A stretch of 64,000 nt of DNA from CmP2 sp052084925. GTDB taxonomy: Bacteria; Actinomycetota; Actinomycetes; Actinomycetales; Micrococcaceae. The position numbers and the translations under genes are program-made. Shown here in pieces: positions 1 through 7,721 of this stretch. The stretch spans positions 1 to 64,000 of the forward strand of contig JBQDEV010000006.1 of assembly GCA_052084925.1 (NCBI GenBank), written 5' to 3'. Positions within the stretch are counted from its first letter, which is position 1. The number at the start of each line of letters is the position of its first letter. The notes beneath the pieces were generated by a model that saw nothing but the letters and a program-made list of their open reading frames with translations, had not been told where the DNA came from and did no database searches.

Positions 1-461
1 TCGGCGAGGTCATCGGCCCCAAGGGCAAGATGATCAACCAGATCCAGGAGGACACCGGCGCCGACATCTCCATCGAGGACGACGGCACCGTGCTCATCGG
101 CGCGACCGAGGGCTCCGCCGCCGAGGCCGCCCGCAGCGCGATCAACGCCATCGCCAATCCGCAGGTCCCCGAGGTCGGCGAGCGCTACCTCGGCACCGTG
201 GTGAAGCTCACCAGCTTCGGTGCGTTCGTCTCGCTGACCCCGGGCAAGGACGGTCTGTTGCACATCTCCGAGCTGCGCAAGCTCAACGATGGCAAGCGCG
301 TGGACGACGTCGAGGACGTCATCGGTGTGGGCCAGAAGCTGCAGGTCGAGATCTCCAAGATCGACGACCGCGGCAAGCTCTCCCTGGTGCCCGTCGTCGA
401 GGGCTCCGAGGAATCCGAGGGTTCCGCCGACGATGAGGAGACCGACGGCGACGACGCCTGA
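1..461 (+). CDS. pnp: Polyribonucleotide nucleotidyltransferase (PNPase), C-terminal part
   Basis: Only the last ~150 residues lie in the window; the reading frame is open from base 3 and ends with TGA at 459-461. The visible part begins inside a KH domain (EVIGPKGKMINQI, the GxxG loop that grips RNA) and continues into an S1 RNA-binding domain (GTVVKLTSFGAFVSL, then GLLHISEL). The protein ends in an acidic tail rich in Glu, Asp and Ser. KH followed by S1 at the C-terminus is the PNPase arrangement, so this is the 3'-5' phosphorolytic exoribonuclease of RNA decay. RNase J, its usual decay partner, is encoded about 5 kb downstream. The catalytic RNase PH domains are outside the window. Confidence 0.95.
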   Translation, partial: GEVIGPKGKMINQIQEDTGADISIEDDGTVLIGATEGSAAEAARSAINAIANPQVPEVGERYLGTVVKLTSFGAFVSLTPGKDGLLHISELRKLNDGKRVDDVEDVIGVGQKLQVEISKIDDRGKLSLVPVVEGSEESEGSADDEETDGDDA

Positions 462-489
462 GTGATCCTCACCGACAGGTGACTTGAGA

Positions 490-540
490 CCGCGGCCCCC
501 GGCCAGCCTTCACCGGCTGACCGGGGGCCGCGGTGTTTCT
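490..540 (+). terminator. Terminator after pnp
   Basis: A perfect 13-bp stem pairs 490-502 with 521-533, with an inner 5-bp stem (504-508 with 515-519). The sequence TGTTTCT follows. It lies 28 bases after the pnp stop codon. Confidence 0.85.
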
Positions 541-570
541 CCGGATTCTCGGTGACGGCGATCCTCTTGC

Positions 571-583
571 CATAATGGGGCGA
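571..583 (+). promoter_or_regulatory. Predicted -10 box of a leaderless M16 peptidase transcript
   Basis: CATAAT at 571-576 is followed by exactly 7 bases and then ATG at 584. No purine-rich ribosome binding site precedes the ATG, so transcription would start at or next to the start codon. The -35 region is weak. Confidence 0.5.
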
Positions 584-1912
584 ATGACCACCACGCAGAT
601 TCCCGCAGACTTCACCGGCACCGTCTTCGACGGCGGCAACGGCAACCTCGTGCGCCGCTCCGTGCTCCCCGGCGGCGTGCGCGTACTCACCGAGGCCATG
701 CCCACTCAACGTTCCGTGAGCATCGGGTTCTGGATCGCCGTGGGCTCCCGGGACGAGTCACCAGAAGGCTACGGCTCCACCCACTTCCTCGAGCACCTGC
801 TCTTCAAGGGCACCCCGCGCCGCAATGCCATGGACATTGCCAGCGCCTTTGACCGGGTGGGCGGCGAGGCCAACGCTGCCACCGCCAAAGAGTCCACCTG
901 CTACCACGCCCGGGTGCTCGACGAGGACCTGCCGATGGCCATCGATGTCGTCTCCGATATGGTGACCTCCGCCAGGCTGGACCCCGAGGAGATGAACTTG
1001 GAGCGCGGTGTCATCCTCGAGGAACTCGCGATGGACGCCGACGACCCGGGCAACCTCAGCCACGAGATCCTCGCGGAGCGACTGCTGCACGAGCACCCGC
1101 TGGGCCGCCCCATCGGCGGCACCGCTGACACCATCAATGCGGTGACCCGCGAACACGTCGTCGAGCACTACCAACACTGGTACCGCCCCGACGAATTGGT
1201 GGTGACCGCCGCTGGCGGGCTCGACCACGACGAGGTGGTGCGACTCGTCGGCACAGCACTCGAGTCGGCCGGTTGGTTCGACGGTGTCACCGCCGATCGG
1301 CCGGCCCCGCGCCGCTCCACACAGGCACAAGAACCCGGCTTGCAGGCGGGCACCATCACCGTGCACCGGCCCGTGGAACAGGCCTCGGTGATCGTGGGCG
1401 GGCGCGGATTTCACACCCTCGACGAGGACCGTTTCGCGCTCTCGGTGATGAACACCGCCCTGGGCGGCGGGATGAGCTCCCGGCTGTTCCAAGAGGTGCG
1501 CGAACGGCGGGGCCTGGCCTACGCCACCTACGCGTTCGCCGCCGGGTACTCCGACGCCGGCTACTTCGGACTGTACGCGGGCTGTCACCCGGGCAACACC
1601 GCCACGGTGGCCGAGGTGATGGTCGCCGAATTGGACGCCCTGGCGGCTGAGACGATCTCCGCCGATGAGTTGGAGCGCGCCCACGGGCAGATCTGCGGCT
1701 CCCTGGTGCTCGGACTCGAAGACACCGGATCGCGGATGTCACGACTGGGACGGGCCGAGCTCGTCACCGGCGAGTACACCGACCTCGACGGCGCGCTGCA
1801 CCGCATCCGCTCCGTGGATGCGGCCGACGTCCAGCGGGTCGCCTCCCGATTGGCCGCCTCCGAGCGCGCCACAGTGGTGGTCGGACCCGAGAACGGCCGA
1901 GAGCACCGGTAG
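584..1912 (+). CDS. M16 family zinc metallopeptidase
   Basis: A 442-residue single-unit pitrilysin/insulinase-type peptidase. The inverted zinc motif HFLEH lies at about residues 67-71, with downstream acidic residues in LERGVILEEL. The C-terminal M16 domain carries the conserved GGGMSSRLFQEVRERRGLAY segment. Actinobacteria and firmicutes commonly encode such a peptidase directly after pnp. It is predicted to be cytoplasmic and to degrade peptides; the substrate is unknown. I start it at ATG 584 because a -10 box lies 7 bases upstream; an ATG at 575 overlaps that box and is less likely. The stop codon TAG at 1910-1912 is part of the predicted -10 box of dapB. Confidence 0.9.
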   Translation: MTTTQIPADFTGTVFDGGNGNLVRRSVLPGGVRVLTEAMPTQRSVSIGFWIAVGSRDESPEGYGSTHFLEHLLFKGTPRRNAMDIASAFDRVGGEANAATAKESTCYHARVLDEDLPMAIDVVSDMVTSARLDPEEMNLERGVILEELAMDADDPGNLSHEILAERLLHEHPLGRPIGGTADTINAVTREHVVEHYQHWYRPDELVVTAAGGLDHDEVVRLVGTALESAGWFDGVTADRPAPRRSTQAQEPGLQAGTITVHRPVEQASVIVGGRGFHTLDEDRFALSVMNTALGGGMSSRLFQEVRERRGLAYATYAFAAGYSDAGYFGLYAGCHPGNTATVAEVMVAELDALAAETISADELERAHGQICGSLVLGLEDTGSRMSRLGRAELVTGEYTDLDGALHRIRSVDAADVQRVASRLAASERATVVVGPENGREHR

Positions 1913-1921
1913 GGTAGAGCC
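1910..1921 (+). promoter_or_regulatory. Predicted -10 box of leaderless dapB
   Basis: TAGGGT at 1910-1915 is followed by 6 bases and the dapB ATG at 1922. The first three bases are also the stop codon of the M16 peptidase gene. No clear ribosome binding site is present. Confidence 0.45.
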
Positions 1922-2692
1922 ATGACTTCTTCCGGAGAATCCGCCGCCCTCCGTGTCGCCCTCGTCGGTGCCACCGGCAAGATGGGCCGCTATGCCGTCG
2001 ACGCAGTGAATGAGGCGGCCGACCTCGAACTGGTCGCACAGCTGTCCTCGCGCGACGAGCTCGACGCCATCACCGCCGCCGGCGCCACCCACGTCCTGGA
2101 CCTCACCGTGCCGGCCGTCTCACCCGCCGTGGTCCGCCACGCCGTCGAGAACGACCTGCACGTGGTTGTCGGGACCTCCGGATGGAGCGACGAGCGCCGC
2201 GCCGAGCTGCAGGCACAGCTGGCCGAGCACCCGGAGGTCGGTGTGCTCATCGCCCCGAACTTCTCCATCGGCTCCGTGCTGGCCAGCGAATTCGCGGCGA
2301 AGGCCTCACGCTACTTCGACTCGGTCGAGATCATCGAGATGCACCATCCGCACAAGGTCGACGCTCCCTCGGGCACGGCGATGCGTACCGCCGGACTCAT
2401 CGGAGCCGCCCGGTCCCAGGCCGGGGTTCCTGCCAGCCCGGACGCCACCGAGCACGACCCCCAGGGCTCCCGCGGGGCACTCGTAGACGGGGTGCGCGTG
2501 CACGCGGTGCGCCTGTCCGGTCTCGAAGCCCACCAGGAGGTGCTGCTGGGGACTCCCGGCCAGCAGCTCGTGCTGCGTCATGACGCCTTCGACCGCTCCG
2601 CCTATATGCCGGGCGTGCTGCTCGGGCTGCGCACGGTGGCCTCCCGCCCCGGGCTGACCTACGGCCTCGACGGCTACCTCGACCTCTCCTGA
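1922..2692 (+). CDS. dapB: 4-hydroxy-tetrahydrodipicolinate reductase
   Basis: This 256-residue enzyme carries out the NAD(P)H-dependent reduction that follows DapA in meso-diaminopimelate/lysine synthesis. The N-terminal Rossmann motif VALVGATGKMG is at about 13-23. The catalytic and substrate-binding stretch EMHHPHKVDAPSGTA lies at 139-153, with the HH pair at 141-142 and Lys145. Length matches the family (245-270). It is separated from the peptidase gene by 9 bases and seems to have its own leaderless promoter. dapA (4525) and dapF (17157) lie nearby, so much of the pathway is in this window. Confidence 0.96.
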   Translation: MTSSGESAALRVALVGATGKMGRYAVDAVNEAADLELVAQLSSRDELDAITAAGATHVLDLTVPAVSPAVVRHAVENDLHVVVGTSGWSDERRAELQAQLAEHPEVGVLIAPNFSIGSVLASEFAAKASRYFDSVEIIEMHHPHKVDAPSGTAMRTAGLIGAARSQAGVPASPDATEHDPQGSRGALVDGVRVHAVRLSGLEAHQEVLLGTPGQQLVLRHDAFDRSAYMPGVLLGLRTVASRPGLTYGLDGYLDLS

Positions 2693-2750
2693 CCGCCGTC
2701 GTCGCGGTGTCCACCACCTCGACGACGACCCGCACCTGCAGAAAGACCTG

Positions 2751-3194
2751 ATGCGCGCGAAAATCGGCACCACCCTATTGACCCTGCTGCTCCTGCTCTT
2801 CGCCGGACTGGCCCTCTGGTCGGCCATCGGATTCATCCGCTCCGGCTCCGTGCTGGCTGCGGCGATCGGCGTCTCCGTCGTCGTCATCGTGGCCATCAGC
2901 CTGTGGCTCATTCTGCGCGAGATCCTCTTCGGCATGCAGGCCGAGCGGATGGCGCGGATCCTGGACTCCGAGGGCGGTCTGCCCGAAGACACCCTGCCGC
3001 GCTCACCGGGCGGGCGCATCGACCGCGCCGAGGCGGACCGGCAGTTCGACGTCTACCGGGCCGAAGCCGAGGCCACTCCGGAAGACTGGCGCAGCTGGTT
3101 CCGCCTGAGTCTCGCCTACGACGCCTCCGGCGATCGGCGCCGTGCCCGCAGCGCGATGCGCGACGCCAGTCGCCGGTTCAAATACGACGCCTGA
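2751..3194 (+). CDS. Small membrane protein with a C-terminal helical (TPR-like) segment
   Basis: A 147-residue protein. Two hydrophobic segments (about residues 6-27 and 33-60) suggest an N-terminal double-pass anchor. A charged region follows and then a helix pair (TPEDWRSWFRLSLAYDASGD) that resembles one TPR hairpin, placed in the cytoplasm if the anchor is a hairpin. Similar uncharacterised membrane proteins occur beside dapB/dapA in other actinobacteria; I recognise no catalytic motif. It starts 58 bases after dapB and could share its transcript. Function unknown. Confidence 0.75.
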   Translation: MRAKIGTTLLTLLLLLFAGLALWSAIGFIRSGSVLAAAIGVSVVVIVAISLWLILREILFGMQAERMARILDSEGGLPEDTLPRSPGGRIDRAEADRQFDVYRAEAEATPEDWRSWFRLSLAYDASGDRRRARSAMRDASRRFKYDA

Positions 3195-3209
3195 GCCTCA
3201 GCCTCGCAG

Positions 3210-4421
3210 TCAGCGCCGTCCCGTACCCGCAGGCCCGGACGAGAGCTCGTGCAGCATCCATTCCAGGGGTCCGCGACGGCGCAGCACGGCGAACACCAGG
3301 CCGATCGCCAGCGCGCTGAGCAGATAGACGGCGGCCAGCCGCGATTCCGACCAGGCCTGTGTGGCGTCACCGAACAGGTGCATCGCCACCAGGTGACCCA
3401 CGTACAAGGTCAGTGGTAGCGAGCCCGCGCCGATGAGCGGCAATAGCGGCCAGCGCAGTACCCCGCGCGCCATCGTGGTCACCAGCACGCACACACCCAG
3501 GATCGCGACGGCGGCCCCGGCGGAGCGCACCAGGTCCAGGGGCGAGCCCGCATGCGGGGTGGCGGCGGCGAACCAGGATGCCACCCCCACCGTGTACTCG
3601 TCGATCATCCCACTGCCGGTGGCCAGGGCCGCATCCAGCGCCTCCGGCTCCACCCCGGTCCGGCCAATCACCTGCTCGCGCAGCGCCGTCGACCGGAACA
3701 GCACGGTCGACACCCACCAGGCGGCCAGGGCAGCGACGGTTCCGCCCGCGGCCAGCATTGCTCCGGTGCGCACCCGGTTCAGCTTCAGTCGTCCCAGGGC
3801 CAGGCCCAGCAGCAGGTATCCGGTCCACTGCAGCACCGGATAGTAGCCCGTGAACAGCAGATCCCACAGCAAGAGTCCCGGCTGCAGCAGGAGATCACCG
3901 AAATTCGGCGTGTGCCACAACCGCCAGGAGTCCACATATTCGCTCACCCCCAGCTGGGCCTGCATGAACCGGGCCAGCCCGGCGGCGGCCAGCGGGGAGA
4001 GCACCAGCCACGTCCCGGCCGCCACGCCCAGCCGTCGGGTGTCCAGGCTGATGAACGCCGAAGCCACCAGGAACAGCAAGCCGTAGTGGCACAGGATGAC
4101 GGCGATGGAGGTGTCCAGATGCCCGCACGCCAGGCCCAGGATCACCAGGATCAGCGCGCGGATACCGATGCTGCGCCGGGCAGCACCTGCGGGGCGCGAC
4201 GACGAGAACAGGGACAGCGAGACTCCTGCCACCACAGCGAACAGCGCCGAGGCGGTGCCCGCGAACAGCCGCCCCACTACCGTGGGCTCCACGGTTGTCC
4301 CGTCGGCGCCGAGCTGGGTTAGCGACATCAGGTGCACGCTGATCATCCCCAGCAGTGCCACCCCTCGTGCCGCGTCGACGCCGGTGATCCGGCTGACGGA
4401 GAAGAACGAGGTCGCGGTCAT
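3210..4421 (-). CDS. Polytopic membrane protein, DUF418/heparan-acyltransferase-like
   Basis: A 403-residue protein starting with ITGVDAARGVALLGMISVHLM, the hallmark opening of the DUF418/DUF1624 acyltransferase-like membrane family. About ten hydrophobic segments follow, and the C-terminal part (LPLIGAGSLPLTLYVGHLVAMH) matches the DUF418 end. Members are predicted to transfer acyl groups at the membrane, but substrates are mostly unknown. The start at 4421 is chosen because AAGGAG lies 9 bases upstream on the coding strand; the open frame continues to 4856 but that part is antisense to dapA. The gene is divergent from dapA and convergent with the small membrane protein gene (15-base gap). 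Confidence 0.8.
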   Translation of the reverse strand: MTATSFFSVSRITGVDAARGVALLGMISVHLMSLTQLGADGTTVEPTVVGRLFAGTASALFAVVAGVSLSLFSSSRPAGAARRSIGIRALILVILGLACGHLDTSIAVILCHYGLLFLVASAFISLDTRRLGVAAGTWLVLSPLAAAGLARFMQAQLGVSEYVDSWRLWHTPNFGDLLLQPGLLLWDLLFTGYYPVLQWTGYLLLGLALGRLKLNRVRTGAMLAAGGTVAALAAWWVSTVLFRSTALREQVIGRTGVEPEALDAALATGSGMIDEYTVGVASWFAAATPHAGSPLDLVRSAGAAVAILGVCVLVTTMARGVLRWPLLPLIGAGSLPLTLYVGHLVAMHLFGDATQAWSESRLAAVYLLSALAIGLVFAVLRRRGPLEWMLHELSSGPAGTGRR

Positions 4422-4512
4422 CGTCGGGGCTCCTTGCGGACGGCAGCGGGTGCTGTGCAGCACATCCCGCGCGTCGTCGGGCTCAGGAAGTGCCACCGAC
4501 CATTCTCGCAGG

Positions 4513-4524
4513 TAGGCTGGTGAT
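4513..4524 (+). promoter_or_regulatory. Predicted -10 box of leaderless dapA
   Basis: TAGGCT at 4513-4518 is followed by 6 bases and ATG at 4525. No ribosome binding site is visible. Confidence 0.45.
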
Positions 4525-5424
4525 ATGACTTCTGCGACTTCCTTCCACTTCGGCACGGTCGTGCCCGCCATGGTCACCCCCTTCAACGACGAGGGACAGC
4601 TGGACACCGAGGCGGCGCAGAAGCTGGCCGAGCACCTGGTGAACGAGGGCGCCGACGGCATCGTCGTCACCGGAACCACCGGCGAGATTTCCACCCTCAC
4701 CGACGACGAGAACGTGCGGATGTTCTCCGCCGTCAAGGAGGCGGTGGGCGCCCGGGCCACCATCGTCGCCGGAACCGGCACGAATGACACCGCCCACTCC
4801 ATCGAGCTCTCCCGCCGGGCCGAGCAGGCGGGCGCTGACGGGCTGCTGCTGGTCACTCCCTACTACAACAAGCCCAACCAAGCGGGGATCCGCGCGCACT
4901 TCGAGACCGTCGCCTCCGCCACCGACCTGCCCATGATGGTCTACGACATCCCCGGCCGCTCCGTGATGCCGATTCACCCGGAGACCCTTATCGAGATGGC
5001 GCAACACCCGAACATCGTGGCGCTCAAAGACGCCAAGGCCGACTACCAGTCGACCACGCGCGTGCTGGCCGAGACCGATCTGCTCGTCTACTCCGGCGAC
5101 GACGGACTCACCCTGCCGCTGATGGCCGCCGGTGCCGTCGGCGTGGTCTCCGTGACCGCGCACGTCGCGGCCGCCGGGTATCGTCGCCTGGTCGATGCCA
5201 TGCACGCGCACGACCTACAGACCGCCCGTGCGGTCCATTTCGAGCTGGACCCGGTCCAGCGCGCTGTGATGAGCCACGTTCAGGGTGCGGTTGCAGCGAA
5301 AACCATTCTTCACTGGCAGGGCCTCCTGCCGAACTCGGTGGTGCGGCTTCCGCTGACACAGGCCACCGAGGCCGAACAAACCGTGATCCGTGCCGACCTC
5401 CAGGAGGCCGGAATCACGGTGTGA
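4525..5424 (+). CDS. dapA: 4-hydroxy-tetrahydrodipicolinate synthase
   Basis: A 299-residue TIM-barrel enzyme that condenses pyruvate with aspartate semialdehyde, the first committed step of the diaminopimelate pathway. The signature GTTGEISTLTDDE is at 50-62 (Thr51-Thr52), YYNKP is at 113-117, Tyr140 lies in VYDIPGRS, and the Schiff-base lysine is Lys168 in VALKDAK. Length is normal. It is followed after 27 bases by the RNase J gene, with an AAAGGA ribosome binding site between; this dapA-rnj order is frequent in actinobacteria. Confidence 0.97.
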   Translation: MTSATSFHFGTVVPAMVTPFNDEGQLDTEAAQKLAEHLVNEGADGIVVTGTTGEISTLTDDENVRMFSAVKEAVGARATIVAGTGTNDTAHSIELSRRAEQAGADGLLLVTPYYNKPNQAGIRAHFETVASATDLPMMVYDIPGRSVMPIHPETLIEMAQHPNIVALKDAKADYQSTTRVLAETDLLVYSGDDGLTLPLMAAGAVGVVSVTAHVAAAGYRRLVDAMHAHDLQTARAVHFELDPVQRAVMSHVQGAVAAKTILHWQGLLPNSVVRLPLTQATEAEQTVIRADLQEAGITV

Positions 5425-5451
5425 CCTCCTTCCGAAAGGACCACTCGCACC

Positions 5452-7137
5452 ATGACCCCATCTGACACACTCACCACGCCTCCGACCCTGCGCGACGGCA
5501 CCTGCCGCATCGTGCCCCTGGGCGGCATCGGCGAGGTGGGCCGCAACATGACCACCTTCGAGATCGACGGCAAGATCCTCATCGTCGACTGCGGGGTGCT
5601 CTTTCCCGAAGAGGCCCAGCCGGGCGTTGACCTGATCCTGCCCGACTTCGAGTACATCCGCGACCGGCTGGACGACGTCGTCGGCATCGTGCTGACCCAC
5701 GGTCACGAGGACCACATCGGGGCCGTTCCCTACCTGCTGCGCATGAAGCAGGACATCCCGCTGATCGGCTCCACGCTGACCCTGGCCCTGATCGAGGCCA
5801 AGCTCGAGGAACACCGCATCAAGCCGCTGACCCTGGCGGTCAAGGAGAACGACGTCGAGCGCTTCGGCCCGTTCGAATGCGAGTTCGTGGCCGTGAACCA
5901 CTCCATCCCGGACGCGCTGGCAGTGGCAATCCGCACCGAGGCGGGCACGATCCTGCACACCGGCGACTTCAAGATGGACCAGCTACCCCTGGACGGGCGC
6001 ATCACCGATCTGCGCCACTTCGCCCGGCTCGGCGAAGAGGGCGTCGACCTGTTCCTGACGGACTCGACGAATGCCGAGGTCCCCGGGTTTACGATGACCG
6101 AGAAGAACATCGGCACCACCCTGGAGACCTACTTCACCCGCGCTACCAAGCGGATCATCGTGGCCTCCTTCTCCTCGCACGTCCACCGCGTGCAGCAGGT
6201 GCTCGACGCGGCCGCGCTGAACGGGCGCAAGGTGGCGTTCGTGGGCCGGTCGATGGTGCGCAATATGTCCATCGCGGCCAAGCTGGGCTATCTCAACGTC
6301 CCGGAGGGCATCCTCGTGGACGTGAAGAAGATCGGCAACTACCGCGACGACGAGATCGTGCTGATGTGCACCGGCTCCCAGGGCGAGCCCATGGCGGCCC
6401 TGTCGCGGATGGCCAACGGCGACCACCAGGTTCAGGTCGAGACCGGTGACCTCGTGGTGCTGGCTTCCTCGCTCATTCCCGGCAACGAGAACTCGGTCTA
6501 CCGGGTCATCAACGGGCTGATGGGCCTGGGTGCTGAAGTGGTGCACAAGGGCAACGCCGACGTGCACGTCTCCGGGCACGCCTCACAGGGTGAGCTGCTG
6601 TACTGCTACAACATCGTGCGCCCCCGCAACGTGATGCCGGTCCACGGCGAGGTCCGCCACCTCATCGCCAACGGCCGCATCGCCGAGTCCACCGGGGTGC
6701 CCGCCGAGAACGTGCTGCTCACCGCAGACGGCACCGTCGTGGACCTGCGCGACGGCGTGGCGAAGATTGTCGGCGACGTCGACTGCGGCTACGTCTACGT
6801 CGACGGCTCCTCGATCGGAGCCATCACCGAGTCTGACCTCAAGGACCGCCGGGTGCTGGGGGAGGAAGGCTTCATCTCCATCATCACGGTGGTCAACCGG
6901 CAGACGGGCAAGATCGTCTCCGGGCCGGACATTCACGCCCGCGGCGTGGCCGAAGACGACAAGGTGTTCGATTCGGTGAAGCCCAAGATCATCAAGGCAC
7001 TCGAGGAAGCCGCCGCCTCGGGCAAGCAGCACACCACGCACCAGCTGCAGCAGGTCGTGCGCCGCGCCATCGGTTCCTGGGTGAACCGGAAGCTGCGTCG
7101 TCGTCCGATGATCGTGCCGGTGGTCCTGGAAGCCTGA
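5452..7137 (+). CDS. rnj: Ribonuclease J
   Basis: A 561-residue metallo-beta-lactamase/beta-CASP nuclease that processes and degrades RNA with 5'-3' exonuclease and endonuclease activity. HGHEDH (residues 83-88) holds the catalytic zinc ligands. HTGDFKMD and SDSTNA-type motifs follow, the beta-CASP region includes CTGSQGEP, and VHVSGHAS plus MPVHGE form the later ligands. The C-terminal dimerisation domain is present. It probably shares a transcript with dapA and ends in a strong terminator. Confidence 0.96.
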   Translation: MTPSDTLTTPPTLRDGTCRIVPLGGIGEVGRNMTTFEIDGKILIVDCGVLFPEEAQPGVDLILPDFEYIRDRLDDVVGIVLTHGHEDHIGAVPYLLRMKQDIPLIGSTLTLALIEAKLEEHRIKPLTLAVKENDVERFGPFECEFVAVNHSIPDALAVAIRTEAGTILHTGDFKMDQLPLDGRITDLRHFARLGEEGVDLFLTDSTNAEVPGFTMTEKNIGTTLETYFTRATKRIIVASFSSHVHRVQQVLDAAALNGRKVAFVGRSMVRNMSIAAKLGYLNVPEGILVDVKKIGNYRDDEIVLMCTGSQGEPMAALSRMANGDHQVQVETGDLVVLASSLIPGNENSVYRVINGLMGLGAEVVHKGNADVHVSGHASQGELLYCYNIVRPRNVMPVHGEVRHLIANGRIAESTGVPAENVLLTADGTVVDLRDGVAKIVGDVDCGYVYVDGSSIGAITESDLKDRRVLGEEGFISIITVVNRQTGKIVSGPDIHARGVAEDDKVFDSVKPKIIKALEEAAASGKQHTTHQLQQVVRRAIGSWVNRKLRRRPMIVPVVLEA

Positions 7138-7160
7138 CCGCCTCTGCTCCGCAGCGACGA

Positions 7161-7190
7161 TGAGCCCCTGACTTTCAGGGGCTCATTCTC
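7161..7190 (+). terminator. Terminator after rnj
   Basis: A perfect 10-bp stem pairs 7161-7170 with 7176-7185 around a 5-base loop, followed by TTCTC. Confidence 0.85.
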
Positions 7191-7233
7191 GTAGCGTGGT
7201 CGTGTCCCTGTAGCTCATCGAGAGAGGAACACG

Positions 7234-7608
7234 ATGTTCACACGCACGCGCGAAGAAGCCCAGACCGTCGAATGGGGCGGAGGCACCTCCGATCGGCTGC
7301 TGGTCGATTCCGACAAGATGGGCTTCGCCGTCGCCCACACCGTGGTAAGGGCTGGCAGTGCGTCGAAGCTACAGTATCGCCACCATCTCGAGGCCTGCTA
7401 CTGCATCGCCGGCTCCGGTTCCGTGGTCGAGAAGGACGGCACCGTTCACGAGATCACCCCAGGCACCATCTACGTTCTCGACGAGCACGATCCCCACGAA
7501 CTGCGCGGCGGCGAGAACGAAGACCTGGTACTCGTCTCCATCTTCAATCCGGCGATCACCGGGGAGGAGAAGCACGAGCTCACGGCGGACGGCTACTCCA
7601 GCTACTGA
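7234..7608 (+). CDS. ectC: Ectoine synthase-like cupin, solitary
   Basis: A 124-residue cupin closely matching EctC, which cyclises N-gamma-acetyl-diaminobutyrate to the compatible solute ectoine. The signature HHLEACYCIAGSGSV is present. Glu53, Tyr80 and His88 have exactly the spacing of the metal ligands described for Paenibacillus lautus EctC (Glu57, Tyr84, His92). The gene stands alone between two terminators: no ectA, ectB or ectD is near it. AGAGAGGAA precedes the ATG as a ribosome binding site. It could be an orphan EctC, complete a scattered pathway, or act on another substrate. Confidence 0.85.
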   Translation: MFTRTREEAQTVEWGGGTSDRLLVDSDKMGFAVAHTVVRAGSASKLQYRHHLEACYCIAGSGSVVEKDGTVHEITPGTIYVLDEHDPHELRGGENEDLVLVSIFNPAITGEEKHELTADGYSSY

Positions 7609-7640
7609 CCTGCCCGCGGAACCTCCGCACACCGCCGTTA

Positions 7641-7680
7641 TCGGCCCGGAACCGCATGGTTCCGGGCCGGTCTCTGTGTT
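7641..7680 (+). terminator. Terminator after ectC
   Basis: A perfect 11-bp stem pairs 7643-7653 with 7658-7668 around a 4-base loop, followed by a T-rich stretch (GGTCTCTGTGTT). Confidence 0.85.
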
Positions 7681-7708
7681 GAATCGACGAGAATTGGCGG
7701 TTTCACGG

Positions 7709-7721
7709 TATTCTTGCGGGT
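7709..7721 (+). promoter_or_regulatory. Predicted -10 box of leaderless ftsK
   Basis: TATTCT at 7709-7714 is followed by 7 bases and ATG at 7722. There is no ribosome binding site upstream. Confidence 0.45.

Noticed and set aside
4422..4856. 5' extension of the DUF418-like gene
   Set aside because: The extension is antisense to dapA and the strong AAGGAG site supports the start at 4421.
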